Source: Pseudomonas abietaniphila
Lineage (GTDB): Bacteria > Pseudomonadota > Gammaproteobacteria > Pseudomonadales > Pseudomonadaceae
DNA: 64,000 nucleotides
Direction: 5' to 3'
Assembly (NCBI RefSeq): GCF_039697315.1
Contig: NZ_CP155619.1
Span: 4,774,001-4,838,000 of the forward strand
A model generated the notes under the pieces. That model was given only the letters and a program-made list of their open reading frames with translations, had not been told where the DNA came from and ran no database searches. The position numbers were made by a program, and so were the translations under genes. Positions 49,661-59,402 of this stretch are shown here, piece after piece (position 1 is the first letter of the stretch; each line of letters opens with the position of its first letter).

Positions 49661-51403
49661 TCAGTGAGAATGCCTTGGCACTTCCGATCCGCGCATCCCC
49701 ACCAGGAAGTCAAAGTCGCAACCCTGATCCGCCTGCATGACGTGGTCGATGTACAGCTGACGATAACCGCCGATCAACAGTTGCTGAGGCGCTTGCCAGT
49801 CGGCCAGGCGCGCGGCCAGTTCTTGCTCGGAAATGTCCAGGTGCAGGCGGCCAGTCGAGCAGTCGAGTTCGATGTAGTCACCTTCTTGCACCACCGCCAA
49901 CGGACCGCCCGCGGCCGCTTCCGGCGCAACGTGCAGCACAACCGTGCCGTACGCCGTGCCGCTCATGCGCGCATCGGAAATCCGCACCATGTCGGTCACG
50001 CCCTGCGCCAGTAGCTTGGCCGGAAGACCCATGTTGCCGACCTCTGCCATGCCTGGATAACCCTTCGGCCCGCAGTTCTTCATGACCAGAATGCTGTCGG
50101 CGTCTACGTCCAGCTCCGGATCATTGATTCGCGCTTTGTACATGTCGAAGTTCTCGAACACCACTGCACGACCGCGATGCTTCATCAAGGCGGGTGTCGC
50201 CGCGGACGGTTTGAGAACGGCGCCCAGCGGCGCAAGGTTGCCACGCAGTACGCAGATGCCGCCATCGGCCACCAATGGATTGTCGATGGCGCGGATCACC
50301 TCGTCATCGCCGTAGATCGGTGAGTTCTGGACGTTTTCCCAGAGCGTTTTGCCGTTCGCGGTCAACGCTTCAGGGTGAGGAATCAAGTTGTTTTCGCCCA
50401 GACGACGCAGCACCGCAGGCAGGCCGCCCGCGTAGTAGAACTCTTCCATCAGGAAGCGCCCGGAAGGCTGCAGGTCGACCAGGGTTGGCGTGCCTCGACC
50501 GATGCGGGTCCAGTCGTCCAGTTCCAGGTCCACACCGATGCGGCCAGCAATAGCCTTCAAGTGGATAACCGCGTTGGTCGAACCACCGATGGCGGCGTTG
50601 ACGCGAATGGCGTTCTCGAACGCTTCTTTGGTCAGGATTTTCGACAGGCGCAGGTCTTCATTGACCATCTGCACCGCGCGCATGCCGGACATGTGCGCCA
50701 ATACATAGCGACGGGAATCGACCGCTGGAATCGCCGCGTTGTGCGGCAACGACGTGCCCAGTGCTTCAGCCATGCACGCCATGGTCGACGCCGTGCCCAT
50801 GGTGTTGCAGGTACCGGCCGAGCGCGACATGCCGGATTCAGCGGAGAGGAATTCATCCAGGCTGATCTGCCCGGCTTTATAGGACTCGTGCATCTGCCAG
50901 ACGATGGTCCCGGCGCCGATGTCCTTGCCTTTGTGTTTGCCGTTGAGCATCGGTCCGCCGGTGACGACAATGGCTGGCACGTCGCAGCTCGCCGCGCCCA
51001 TCAACAGGGCAGGGGTGGTCTTGTCGCAGCCGGTCAGCAGCACCACGCCGTCAATCGGGTTGCCGCGAATCGCCTCTTCCACGTCCATGCTCGCCAGGTT
51101 ACGCGTCAGCATGGCGGTGGGGCGCAGGTTCGATTCGCCGTTGGAGAAAACCGGGAATTCAACCGGGAAACCACCGGCTTCGATCACGCCGCGTTTGACG
51201 TGTTCGGCGATGGTGCGGAAGTGGGCGTTGCACGGGGTAAGTTCGGACCAGGTGTTGCAGATGCCGATGATGGGCTTGCCCTGAAACTGATGGTCGGCAA
51301 TGCCCTGGTTCTTCATCCAGCTGCGGTACATAAAGCCGTTCTTGTCGGCGGTACCGAACCATTGGGCAGAACGCAGGGTAGGTTTCTTATTGGAATCAGA
51401 CAT
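49661..51403 (-). CDS. IlvD/Edd-family sugar-acid dehydratase (L-arabinonate type)
   Basis: 580 residues. Fe-S dehydratase converting an aldonate to its 2-keto-3-deoxy acid. Cluster cysteines in GICNTWSELTPCN, LLTGCDKTTPALL and SAGTCNTMGTAS; Mg site and C-terminal DARMSGTAYGTVVLHVAPEA. The opening TLRSAQWFGTADKNGFMYRS and the SWMKNQG segment match what I remember of Rhizobium L-arabinonate dehydratase, more than Edd or IlvD. Xylonate or related pentonates remain possible. Divergent from the MFS gene at 51626. Confidence 0.88.
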   Translation of the reverse strand: MSDSNKKPTLRSAQWFGTADKNGFMYRSWMKNQGIADHQFQGKPIIGICNTWSELTPCNAHFRTIAEHVKRGVIEAGGFPVEFPVFSNGESNLRPTAMLTRNLASMDVEEAIRGNPIDGVVLLTGCDKTTPALLMGAASCDVPAIVVTGGPMLNGKHKGKDIGAGTIVWQMHESYKAGQISLDEFLSAESGMSRSAGTCNTMGTASTMACMAEALGTSLPHNAAIPAVDSRRYVLAHMSGMRAVQMVNEDLRLSKILTKEAFENAIRVNAAIGGSTNAVIHLKAIAGRIGVDLELDDWTRIGRGTPTLVDLQPSGRFLMEEFYYAGGLPAVLRRLGENNLIPHPEALTANGKTLWENVQNSPIYGDDEVIRAIDNPLVADGGICVLRGNLAPLGAVLKPSAATPALMKHRGRAVVFENFDMYKARINDPELDVDADSILVMKNCGPKGYPGMAEVGNMGLPAKLLAQGVTDMVRISDARMSGTAYGTVVLHVAPEAAAGGPLAVVQEGDYIELDCSTGRLHLDISEQELAARLADWQAPQQLLIGGYRQLYIDHVMQADQGCDFDFLVGMRGSEVPRHSH

Positions 51404-51492
51404 AAATCAGCACTCTTATTGTAAGACTAAAGGCTTCGCGTGCTGACTAAAATAGGCCGAAAATCGTCTGAGTGGAAGTGTTGTAACGTCAA

Positions 51493-51505
51493 ATAGTAAT
51501 ACTAT
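51493..51505. promoter_or_regulatory. palindromic operator candidate for the GntR regulator
   Basis: ATAGTAATACTAT, a perfect 5-3-5 dyad, in the divergent promoter region between dehydratase and MFS genes; TATAGT (51505-51510) next to it could be a -10 box. Confidence 0.5.
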
Positions 51506-51625
51506 ATAGTCGGTTCCCATCGAGGGACGACCCTGCCAGCCCGACTCACCGCAGTAAGGCACACACGAAGGCAGAGGCGATCCCCGGAATGCTTCCATAA
51601 CAAAAACAACGTGGAGACCGCATAC

Positions 51626-52939
51626 ATGAGCCAGGAACTCAGGCTTATTCGCCGCATCACCTTGAAACTCATCCCTTTTTTGATCCTGTTGTACCTGATC
51701 GCGTATGTGGACCGTTCCGCCGTGGGCTTCGCCAAGCTGCACATGGGCGCAGACGTCGGCATCGGTGACGCGGCCTACGGCATGGGCGCCGGGCTGTTCT
51801 TCATCGGCTATTTCCTCCTGGAAATCCCCAGCAACCTGATGCTCGAACGCTTCGGCGCGCGGCGCTGGTTCGCGCGGATCATGATCACCTGGGGCGCAAT
51901 CACCATGGGCATGGCCTTCGTTCAAGGGCCAACCAGCTTCTATGTGATGCGCTTCCTGCTCGGCGCGGCCGAAGCGGGCTTCTTTCCGGGCGTGCTGTAC
52001 TACATCACCCAATGGTTCCCGGTGCGCCATCGCGGCAAGATCCTCGGGCTTTTCATCCTTTCCCAACCCATCGCGATGATGATCACCGGCCCGATCTCTG
52101 GCGGTCTGCTGGGCATGGAAGGCATTGGCGGCCTGCACGGTTGGCAATGGCTGTTCCTGTGCATTGGCGCCCCGGCGATCCTGCTGACGCTGCCGGTCCT
52201 GCGCTGGTTGCCGGACGGTCCGAAAGACGTGAAATGGATGGATCCGGTCGAAAAAGAATGGCTGGCCGGTGAGCTGAAAAAAGACCTGGAAGAATACGGC
52301 CAGACCCGTCACGGCAATCCATTGCATGCCCTGAAGGACAAGCGTGTCCTGTTGCTGGCGCTGTTCTATCTGCCCGTGACCTTGAGCATCTACGGCCTGG
52401 GCCTGTGGTTGCCGACGCTGATCAAACAGTTCGGCGGCAGTGATCTGGTCACGGGCTTCGTCTCGGCAGTGCCTTATATCTTCGGCATCGTTGGTCTGTT
52501 GATCGTACCCCGCAGCTCCGACCGCCTGAACGACCGTTACGGTCACCTGGCCGTGCTGTACGTGATCGGCGCGCTGGGCCTGTTCCTCTCGGCTTACCTG
52601 ACCGTGCCGGTGCTGCAACTGGCCGCATTGTCTCTGGTCGCGTTTTCCCTGTTTTCCTGCACCGCGGTGTTCTGGACCTTGCCGGGCCGTTTCTTCGCCG
52701 GCGCCAGTGCGGCGGCCGGTATCGCGCTGATCAACTCGGTCGGCAACCTCGGCGGTTACATCGGCCCGTTCGTCATCGGCTGGCTGAAAGAGATCACCGG
52801 CAACCTGGCCACCGGCCTGTATTTCCTGTCGGGCGTGATGATCTGCGGATTGATCCTCACCGGTGTCGTGTACCGCGTGCTCGAACGCAAGCACGTCCTG
52901 CCGGAATCCAAATTCGCGGCCAGCGCGCGCTCGCGTTAA
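51626..52939 (+). CDS. MFS transporter, anion:cation symporter family
   Basis: 437 residues, twelve membrane helices. ACS-family features: IAYVDRSAVGFAKLHMGADV (helix 1-2), FIGYFLLEIPSNLMLERFGA, AEAGFFPGVLYYITQWFPVR. Family members take up hexuronates, galactonate, tartrate and phthalate. ATG at 51626 chosen over GTG at 51611; GTGGAGACC upstream. Probably imports the pentonate or hexarate used by the cluster. Confidence 0.9.
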   Translation: MSQELRLIRRITLKLIPFLILLYLIAYVDRSAVGFAKLHMGADVGIGDAAYGMGAGLFFIGYFLLEIPSNLMLERFGARRWFARIMITWGAITMGMAFVQGPTSFYVMRFLLGAAEAGFFPGVLYYITQWFPVRHRGKILGLFILSQPIAMMITGPISGGLLGMEGIGGLHGWQWLFLCIGAPAILLTLPVLRWLPDGPKDVKWMDPVEKEWLAGELKKDLEEYGQTRHGNPLHALKDKRVLLLALFYLPVTLSIYGLGLWLPTLIKQFGGSDLVTGFVSAVPYIFGIVGLLIVPRSSDRLNDRYGHLAVLYVIGALGLFLSAYLTVPVLQLAALSLVAFSLFSCTAVFWTLPGRFFAGASAAAGIALINSVGNLGGYIGPFVIGWLKEITGNLATGLYFLSGVMICGLILTGVVYRVLERKHVLPESKFAASARSR

Positions 52940-52952
52940 CCGCACGACGTCT

Positions 52953-53088
52953 TGTAGGAGCGTGGCTTGTCCCGCGATCGGCGACGGAGTCGTCGTCAAA
53001 TCAGATAGCCAGGTGTGTCAGGCATACCGCGTTCTCTGGGTTTGCTACCGGTTCCCGGTAGATCGCGGGACAAGCCACGCTCCTACAG
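52953..53088. repeat. inverted REP pair (GAGCGTGGCTTGTCCCGCGATC type)
   Basis: TGTAGGAGCGTGGCTTGTCC and its inverse with an unusually long 90-base interior. Confidence 0.88.
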
Positions 53089-53121
53089 AGGTCCGTGCAG
53101 ACTTTAGAAAGGAGTATTCAT

Positions 53122-54114
53122 ATGCATTTGGTTCAATTCGAATTGGGTAACGGCGAACGCCGTGTCGGTCTGGTGGACGGCGCGCTGGTGCGTGAAGTGC
53201 AGGGCGCGACGAGCACCCGTGAGCTGGCGCTGGCGGCCATCGACAAGAAAATTTCGTTGGCCGAACAGGTCGACAGCCTGGGCCTGGGTGACAGCCACGA
53301 CTACTCGCAACTGCGTGCCGACCTGATGATCCTGCCGCCGCTGGATCATCCGGATCCTGCGCACGTATTGGTCAGTGGCACCGGCCTGACGCATCTGGGC
53401 AGCGCCTCGGCCCGCGACAAGATGCACCAGCATGGCAATGACGAGTCGGCCATGACCGACACCATGCGCATTTTCAAATGGGGCATTGAAGGCGGCAAAC
53501 CTGCAGCCGGTCAGGCAGGCGTGCAACCCGAGTGGTTCTATAAAGGCGACGGCGGCATCGTGGTTCGTCCTGGCGCCGCGTTCCCGCAACCCCCATTCTC
53601 CGAAGACGCGGGCGAAGAGCCTGAGCTGAGTGGCCTGTACGTGATCGGCAACGATGGCAAGCCGTATCGCCTGGGCTTTGCCATCGGCAACGAGTTCTCC
53701 GACCACGTCATGGAGCGCAAAAACTACCTGTACCTGGCGCATTCCAAACTGCGCGCCTGTTCGTTCGGCCCGGAATTGCGCGTCGGTGATCTGCCGCAGA
53801 ATCTCGCTGGCACCAGTCGCATTCTGCGCGACGGTCAGGTGCTGTGGGAAAAGGAATTCCTGAGCGGCGAGGCCAACATGTGCCACAGCCTGGAAAACCT
53901 CGAATATCACCACTTCAAATACAGCCAGTTCCTGCGTCCGGGCGACGTGCACGTGCATTTCTTCGGCACCGCGACGTTGTCGTTCGCCGACGGCATCAAG
54001 ACCCAGCCGGGTGATCACTTTGAAATCAGCCAGCGCGAATTCGGCGCGCCATTGATCAATGGCATTGCGCCAACCGAGGGCGTATTCCAGCCCGGCGGTA
54101 TCAAGCAGCTTTAA
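53122..54114 (+). CDS. AraD1/GguC-family (FAH-like) 2-keto-3-deoxy-pentonate dehydratase
   Basis: 330 residues. Fumarylacetoacetase-like fold seen in VLVSGTGLTHLGSASARDKM, LGFAIGNEFSDHVMERKNYL, LRPGDVHVHFFGTATLSFAD. The family, often labelled AraD1 or GguC, sits in L-arabinose/pentonate clusters and is thought to dehydrate 2-keto-3-deoxypentonate to alpha-ketoglutarate semialdehyde. Start at 53122 follows AAAGGAG. Flanked by the two other enzymes of this route. Confidence 0.88.
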   Translation: MHLVQFELGNGERRVGLVDGALVREVQGATSTRELALAAIDKKISLAEQVDSLGLGDSHDYSQLRADLMILPPLDHPDPAHVLVSGTGLTHLGSASARDKMHQHGNDESAMTDTMRIFKWGIEGGKPAAGQAGVQPEWFYKGDGGIVVRPGAAFPQPPFSEDAGEEPELSGLYVIGNDGKPYRLGFAIGNEFSDHVMERKNYLYLAHSKLRACSFGPELRVGDLPQNLAGTSRILRDGQVLWEKEFLSGEANMCHSLENLEYHHFKYSQFLRPGDVHVHFFGTATLSFADGIKTQPGDHFEISQREFGAPLINGIAPTEGVFQPGGIKQL

Positions 54115-54153
54115 CGCATTGACTGATCGTTGATCTGACAGGCGACACACATT

Positions 54154-54247
54154 CTGTGGGAGCGAGCTTGCTCGCGAAGACGTGAATCAGGGCGATGAAA
54201 ATCCTTCGGATTACCGACCCCTTCGCGAGCAAGCTCGCTCCCACAGG
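54154..54247. repeat. inverted REP pair (GAGCGAGCTTGCTCGCGAA type)
   Basis: CTGTGGGAGCGAGCTTGCTC and inverse between the AraD1 and dehydrogenase genes. Confidence 0.9.
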
Positions 54248-54306
54248 GCCGCAACGGCCGGAAAGTGTCGGCGCCTGTTTCGCATGTCTTAAAGGAAAAC
54301 GCTTTC

Positions 54307-55890
54307 ATGACCTCAATTCTTGGCCACAACTACATCGGCGGCCAGCGCAGTGCCGCTGGCACCGTCATCGTTTACAGCGTCGACGCCAGCACCGGTGAAA
54401 ACCTGCCCCACGACTTCTATCAGGCCACGGTCGAAGAGGTCGACGCTGCGGCGAAAGCGGCCGCTTCCGCGTACCCGGCCTACCGGTCGTTGAGCGCAGA
54501 AAAACGCGCTCAGTTCCTCGACGCCATCGCAGACGAACTGGACGCATTGGGCGACGACTTCATCGCCACCGTTTGCCGCGAGACGGCGCTCCCGACGGCG
54601 CGCATCCAAGGCGAGCGCGGCCGTGTGACCGGTCAAATGCGCCTGTTCGCCAAGGTCCTGCGTCGCGGTGATTTCTACGGCGCACGCATCGATTTGCCAT
54701 TGCCGGATCGCAAGCCGGCGCCACGACCGGATCTGCGCCAATACCGCATCGGCCTTGGCCCGGTGGCTGTGTTCGGTGCGAGCAATTTCCCGCTGGCGTT
54801 CTCCACCGCTGGCGGTGATACCGCGTCGGCCCTGGCGGCCGGTTGCCCGGTGGTGTTCAAGGCACACAGCGGTCACATGGCGACGGCCGAGTGGGTCGCC
54901 GACGCGCTGCTGCGGGCCGCCGACAAGACCGGCATGCCCAAGGGCGTGTTCAACATGATCTATGGCGGCGGTGTCGGCGAGTGGCTGGTCAAGCACCCGG
55001 CGATTCAGGCGGTAGGTTTTACCGGCTCGCTCAAGGGCGGTCGCGCGTTGTGTGACATGGCCGCTGCGCGCCCACAGCCGATTCCGGTGTTCGCGGAAAT
55101 GTCGAGCATCAATCCGGTCATCATCCTGCCTCAGGCATTGGCGCTGCGCAGCGAACGCATTGCAGCTGAACTCGCCGGTTCCATCGTTCAAGGGTGCGGT
55201 CAGTTCTGCACCAACCCTGGCCTGATCATCGGCCTCAGCTCGCCGACCTTCAGCGAGTTCCAGAAGCGTCTTGCGGCACAGATAAACGACCAGCCGCCAC
55301 AGACCATGCTTAACGCCGGGACCCTGAGCAGTTACACCCGTGGCCTCAAGGCACTGCACGCTCATGTCGGCATCCAGCATCTGGCGGGCGAAGAACAGAA
55401 GGGTGATCAGGCCCATCCGCAGCTGTTCAAAGCCGATGTCAGTCTGTTGCTGGAGGGGGACGAACTGCTGCAGGAAGAAGTGTTCGGACCGACCTCGATC
55501 GTGGTCGAAGTCGCCGATCAGGCGCAGCTCACCGAGGCCTTGCTCGGGCTGCATGGTCAGCTCACCGCGACGCTGCTGGTCGACGGTGATGACATGCAAC
55601 ACTTCAGCGAATTGACCGGCCTGCTGGAACAGAAGGTCGGGCGCATCCTGATCAATGGCTACCCGACAGGTGTTGAAGTGGTGGACTCGATGGTTCACGG
55701 CGGGCCGTATCCCGCGACCTCCGACGCACGCGGCACGTCGGTCGGTACGCTGGCGATCGATCGTTATCTGCGTCCGGTGTGCTTCCAGAATTACCCTGAC
55801 AGCGCCTTGCCCGACGCCCTGAAAAACGCCAATCCGCTAGGGATTCAGCGGCTCGTGGATGGGGTGAATACCACTGCCGCAGTAGGTTGA
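54307..55890 (+). CDS. alpha-ketoglutarate semialdehyde dehydrogenase (aldehyde dehydrogenase, NADP type)
   Basis: 527 residues. Last step of the pentonate route, 2,5-dioxopentanoate to 2-oxoglutarate. Nucleophile C in VQGCGQFCTNPGLII, general base E in PVFAEMSSINPVII, cofactor loop GFTGSLKGGRAL. Sequence opening SILGHNYIGGQRSAAGT and length near 525 suit the KGSADH group. AAAGGAAAACGC before ATG at 54307. Confidence 0.9.
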   Translation: MTSILGHNYIGGQRSAAGTVIVYSVDASTGENLPHDFYQATVEEVDAAAKAAASAYPAYRSLSAEKRAQFLDAIADELDALGDDFIATVCRETALPTARIQGERGRVTGQMRLFAKVLRRGDFYGARIDLPLPDRKPAPRPDLRQYRIGLGPVAVFGASNFPLAFSTAGGDTASALAAGCPVVFKAHSGHMATAEWVADALLRAADKTGMPKGVFNMIYGGGVGEWLVKHPAIQAVGFTGSLKGGRALCDMAAARPQPIPVFAEMSSINPVIILPQALALRSERIAAELAGSIVQGCGQFCTNPGLIIGLSSPTFSEFQKRLAAQINDQPPQTMLNAGTLSSYTRGLKALHAHVGIQHLAGEEQKGDQAHPQLFKADVSLLLEGDELLQEEVFGPTSIVVEVADQAQLTEALLGLHGQLTATLLVDGDDMQHFSELTGLLEQKVGRILINGYPTGVEVVDSMVHGGPYPATSDARGTSVGTLAIDRYLRPVCFQNYPDSALPDALKNANPLGIQRLVDGVNTTAAVG

Positions 55891-55905
55891 TACGACAAAC
55901 CCTGT

Positions 55906-56009
55906 GATCGTTCCCACGCTCCGCGTGGGAACGCCGTTCATGACGCTCTGCGCCCTGGTGACGCCGAGCGTCACGAGCTGCATGCCCACGCAGAGCGTGG
56001 GGACGATCA
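55906..56009. repeat. inverted repeat, CGTTCCCACGCTCCGCGTGGGAACG family
   Basis: Outer arms TGATCGTTCCCACGCTCCGC and GCAGAGCGTGGGGACGATCA; a different repeat family from the other REPs, known by eye from many pseudomonads. Confidence 0.85.
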
Positions 56010-56097
56010 AGTCAAAGCTCACTCCTTCAAGAGAATTGCAACGCAGGATCAACGCAACACACCCGACACCCACATAAAAACAAACGAGGTGCGCCCC

Positions 56098-57426
56098 ATG
56101 ACCGCCAACGCCATACCGCTGGAACAGCTCGACACCGACGCGCTTGAAGACAGCATCTACCGCAAGGTGAGCTGGCGCATCGTACCGTTGTTCATTTGCT
56201 GTTTTCTGTTCGCTTACCTGGATCGGGTCAACATCAGTTTCGCCAAGCTGCAAATGGCCAGCGACCTGGGCTTCAGCGAGACCGTTTACGGCCTCGGCGC
56301 CAGTCTGTTCTTCGTCGGCTACTTTCTTTTTGAAGTCCCCAGCAACGTGCTGCTGCACAAGATCGGCGCGAGAATCTGGATCGCCCGGATCATGGTGTCG
56401 TGGGGCATCGCCTCGGCCTGCATGATGTTCGTGCAGACCGAATTCTGGTTTTACACCCTGCGTTTTCTGATTGGCGTGATGGAAGCCGGCTTCGTCCCGG
56501 GCGTGCTGTATTTCTTCACCCAGTGGTACCCGAGCACGCGACGGGCTCGGGTCAATTCATACTTCAAGAGCTCCATTTGCCTGTGCGGCATCGTGGGCGG
56601 TCCGATTGCCGGCCTCATCCTCGGCCACTTCGACGGCGTCATGGGCCTGGCCGGCTGGCGTTGGCTGTTCCTGCTAGAAGGCATTCCGTCGGTGCTGCTG
56701 GGCGGCGTGGTGTTCTGGCTGGTCAAGGACCGCATCGAAGACGCGCCCTGGCTCAGCGCTGAGGAAAAACAAGTGGTGCTGTCGCGCATGGCCAAAGAGG
56801 CCAAACCCGCCACACCGCAAAAGGTGAAGGACATCTGGAAACACCCGACCACCTACGTCATGTCGGCGATCTACCTCTGCCTGGTGATGGCGCTGACGGG
56901 TCTGCTGTTCTGGATGCCGCAACTGATCAAAAGCGCGGGCGTGACTGACACCATGAACATCGGCTGGCTGACCGTGATTCCCTATATCGGCGCGGTGATC
57001 GGCAATCTGCTGATCGGTGCCAGTTCCGACCGTCATCGCGAACGTCGCTGGCACATGGCGGGCTGCGCATCTCTGACGGCAGCCGGCTATCTGGTGTGCG
57101 CGCTGTTCCCCGGCCAGTTGCTGCCCTTGATGATCGGCATGACCATGATCATGACCGGCATCATTGCCTGGATGCCGATCTTCTGGACCATCCCGCCACG
57201 CTTCCTGACCGGCATCGCCGCGGCAGCCGGGATCGCGCTGATCAACTCGCTGGGTCAGTTGGGCGGGATCATTGCGCCGTTCATGGTCGGTCGCATCAAG
57301 GACCTCACGGGTACCGCAACGCCTGCACTGTTCGCCCTGTTTGCCGTGAGTGTGCTGGCGATTGCACTGATCGTGTGGGGTATTCCGAAGCGTTATTACG
57401 CGAAGGAAGCGCTGCAGGATCGATGA
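56098..57426 (+). CDS. second MFS transporter, anion:cation symporter family
   Basis: 442 residues, twelve membrane helices, paralogous to the transporter at 51626: FAYLDRVNISFAKLQMASDL, FVGYFLFEVPSNVLLHKIGA, MEAGFVPGVLYFFTQWYPST. ATG at 56098 follows GAGGTGCG. Two importers in one cluster suggest two related substrates (for example a pentonate and a hexarate), which is inference. Confidence 0.88.
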   Translation: MTANAIPLEQLDTDALEDSIYRKVSWRIVPLFICCFLFAYLDRVNISFAKLQMASDLGFSETVYGLGASLFFVGYFLFEVPSNVLLHKIGARIWIARIMVSWGIASACMMFVQTEFWFYTLRFLIGVMEAGFVPGVLYFFTQWYPSTRRARVNSYFKSSICLCGIVGGPIAGLILGHFDGVMGLAGWRWLFLLEGIPSVLLGGVVFWLVKDRIEDAPWLSAEEKQVVLSRMAKEAKPATPQKVKDIWKHPTTYVMSAIYLCLVMALTGLLFWMPQLIKSAGVTDTMNIGWLTVIPYIGAVIGNLLIGASSDRHRERRWHMAGCASLTAAGYLVCALFPGQLLPLMIGMTMIMTGIIAWMPIFWTIPPRFLTGIAAAAGIALINSLGQLGGIIAPFMVGRIKDLTGTATPALFALFAVSVLAIALIVWGIPKRYYAKEALQDR

Positions 57427-57475
57427 GGGGAATTAGCCTGAATCCGGCATCGCGGGTTTGGACTAAACGCTGAAC

Positions 57476-57572
57476 CCTGTGGGAGCGAGCTTGCTCGCGA
57501 ATGCCTCTGTGAAGCCTTTGCATCCCCGTCGGCTGTCACAGCGCTTTCGCGAGCAAGCTCGCTCCCACAGGG
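57476..57572. repeat. inverted REP pair (GAGCGAGCTTGCTCGCGAA type)
   Basis: CCTGTGGGAGCGAGCTTGCT and perfect inverse. Confidence 0.9.
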
Positions 57573-57659
57573 CATTTGCGCCATGCATGAACGTGCGCAC
57601 ACGCCGCGATGGCAGCTTTTGTCCTATCATTCGCGCTTTCACCTATGCGAACGACTGCC

Positions 57660-57959
57660 ATGACTGACACCCCCGAAACCCTGCGCACCGCCCTGCAAAC
57701 GGCACTGACGTCTCACAGCATGCTGGAGATCGACGGCCTCCACGCCTTCGAGTTCACCCTGGACGAAATGCTGCAAATCGAGAGCATGGACGGCCGCGAA
57801 CGCAAGGTCTGGCGATTCTCGCTGGCGCAAATCGATTCCGCCGAGTTCGACGCCAAACTGCAGAGTTGGGTTATCAACGACGGCAATGCCGATCACCGCA
57901 TCGTCGTGCTGAACGCCTTCGCCGCGAGTGATGACGATGAGGAAGACGAGCAGGGTTGA
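57660..57959 (+). CDS. small conserved cytoplasmic protein (DUF5629-like)
   Basis: 99 residues from MTDTPETLRTALQ; earlier in-frame starts are less likely. Core MLEIDGLHAFEFTLDEMLQI and ERKVWRFSLAQIDSAEF with acidic tail SDDDEEDEQG. I recall Pseudomonas-only proteins of this kind being called DUF5629; function unknown. No signal peptide. Confidence 0.8.
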   Translation: MTDTPETLRTALQTALTSHSMLEIDGLHAFEFTLDEMLQIESMDGRERKVWRFSLAQIDSAEFDAKLQSWVINDGNADHRIVVLNAFAASDDDEEDEQG

Positions 57960-57986
57960 TGCTCGATCGCGGACACACCCGATGAA

Positions 57987-58094
57987 CTGCGGGAGTGAGC
58001 TATGCCCGGGCGGCATTCCGACGAATAGGCCAGTCTTTCCGCAGCATCTGTGGAGACTGTCGCCCAGCCTTCGCGAGCAAGCTCGCTCCCACAT
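57987..58094. repeat. REP pair, left arm decayed
   Basis: GCGGGAGTGAGCTATGCCCG... and CTTCGCGAGCAAGCTCGCTC CCACA. Confidence 0.7.
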
Positions 58095-58209
58095 GACGAC
58101 AAAGGGTGAGTCCGAACTCACGGCTCAGGCAACTCCTGCGCTGAAACCGCTGTCATAGACCTGATTCTCGCGTTTACCGCGCCAACAATTTCAAAAAGAG
58201 AATGCCCCG

Positions 58210-59376
58210 ATGACTCCAAGACTCCTGCCGTGGCTGGTGCTTGCCAGCAGCCTCACCGCTCTTTCCGTTCAGGCCAAATCCATGACCGACTACGACGTCC
58301 TGGTAGGTGCCTACACCGCTGGCGCCAGCGAAGGCATCTACCGTTATGGCTTCAACACCCAGACCGGCCAGCTCGAAGCGAAGCCCCGTCAGGTAATCAA
58401 AAGCGAAAACCCGTCCTGGCTGACGCTCTCCAAAGACCAGCGTCATCTGTTTGCGGTCAACGAGAACGGCCCGGGCCAGACTGACGTGGTCGGTAAGGTC
58501 AGCAGTTTTTCCATCGATCCCAAGACCCACGCGGTGTCGTTCATCAACCAGATCGAGAGCAAGGGTGAAGAGCCGACGCATTCCAACCTGAGCCTGGATG
58601 GGCGCTTCCTGTTCGTCGCCAACTACGCCGTGCATCCCGATCCGGGCGGTTCACTGGCGGTCGTGCCGGTCGGCAAGGACGGCAAGCTGTCTGCCGTGGC
58701 GCAGACCGCGACGCACGAAGCCAGCAAGGTCAACCCGGAACGTCAGGCGTCGTCCCATGTGCATGCCGCCGTGCCGACCCCCGATGGCAAGTACCTGGTC
58801 GCGATGGATCTGGGCGCCGACAAGATGTTCGTCTTCAACTACGACGGCAAGAAACCCCAACCGCTGACGCCCGCCAAAGCGCCGTCGGTTGACCTGCCAC
58901 CGGGCAGTGGCCCACGTCACCTGCTGTTCAGCAAGGACGGCAAACACGCCTGGCTGACCATGGAAATGAGCGCGCAGGTCGCAGTGTTCGATTACCACGA
59001 TGGCGCGTTCAAGCGCACGGCGTTGGTGGACCTGGCCAACAAAGACGGTCAGCAATACCGCGCCGCCGGTGGCCTGCACACCTCGCCGGATGGCAAGTTC
59101 CTCTACGTTGCCAATCGGGGCGAGGTCAACGAACTGCTGGTGTTCAGCATTAACCCGAGCAACGGCCAGTTGAAGGAAATCCAGCGCCGCTCGGTGGAAG
59201 GCAAGGAGCCCCGTGAGTTCAGCTTCGACCCTAGCGGTCATTTCGTGTTGATTGCGAACCAGAAGAGCAACCAGATTGTGACGGTCCGCGTGGACCCCAA
59301 AACCGGTGTGCTGGGCGACACCGTGCAGAAAGTCGACTTCGATTCCCCCTCGGATTTCCGTTTTTTGAAGCCGTGA
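58210..59376 (+). CDS. periplasmic lactonase-family seven-bladed beta-propeller
   Basis: 388 residues. Signal peptide TPRLLPWLVLASSLTALSVQ-AK. Lactonase/Pgl-like blades: YRYGFNTQTGQLEAK, PSWLTLSKDQRHLFAVNENG, NLSLDGRFLFVANYA, GLHTSPDGKFLYVANRGE, PREFSFDPSGHFVLIANQKS. The family (PF10282) includes YbhE 6-phosphogluconolactonase and muconate-cycloisomerase-like proteins; a secreted form more likely acts on aldonolactones outside the cytoplasm. That would suit the neighbouring aldonate cluster, but the link is inference. Confidence 0.88.
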   Translation: MTPRLLPWLVLASSLTALSVQAKSMTDYDVLVGAYTAGASEGIYRYGFNTQTGQLEAKPRQVIKSENPSWLTLSKDQRHLFAVNENGPGQTDVVGKVSSFSIDPKTHAVSFINQIESKGEEPTHSNLSLDGRFLFVANYAVHPDPGGSLAVVPVGKDGKLSAVAQTATHEASKVNPERQASSHVHAAVPTPDGKYLVAMDLGADKMFVFNYDGKKPQPLTPAKAPSVDLPPGSGPRHLLFSKDGKHAWLTMEMSAQVAVFDYHDGAFKRTALVDLANKDGQQYRAAGGLHTSPDGKFLYVANRGEVNELLVFSINPSNGQLKEIQRRSVEGKEPREFSFDPSGHFVLIANQKSNQIVTVRVDPKTGVLGDTVQKVDFDSPSDFRFLKP

Positions 59377-59402
59377 CCGCTGGCAAGTGACAGGTTGACG
59401 CA

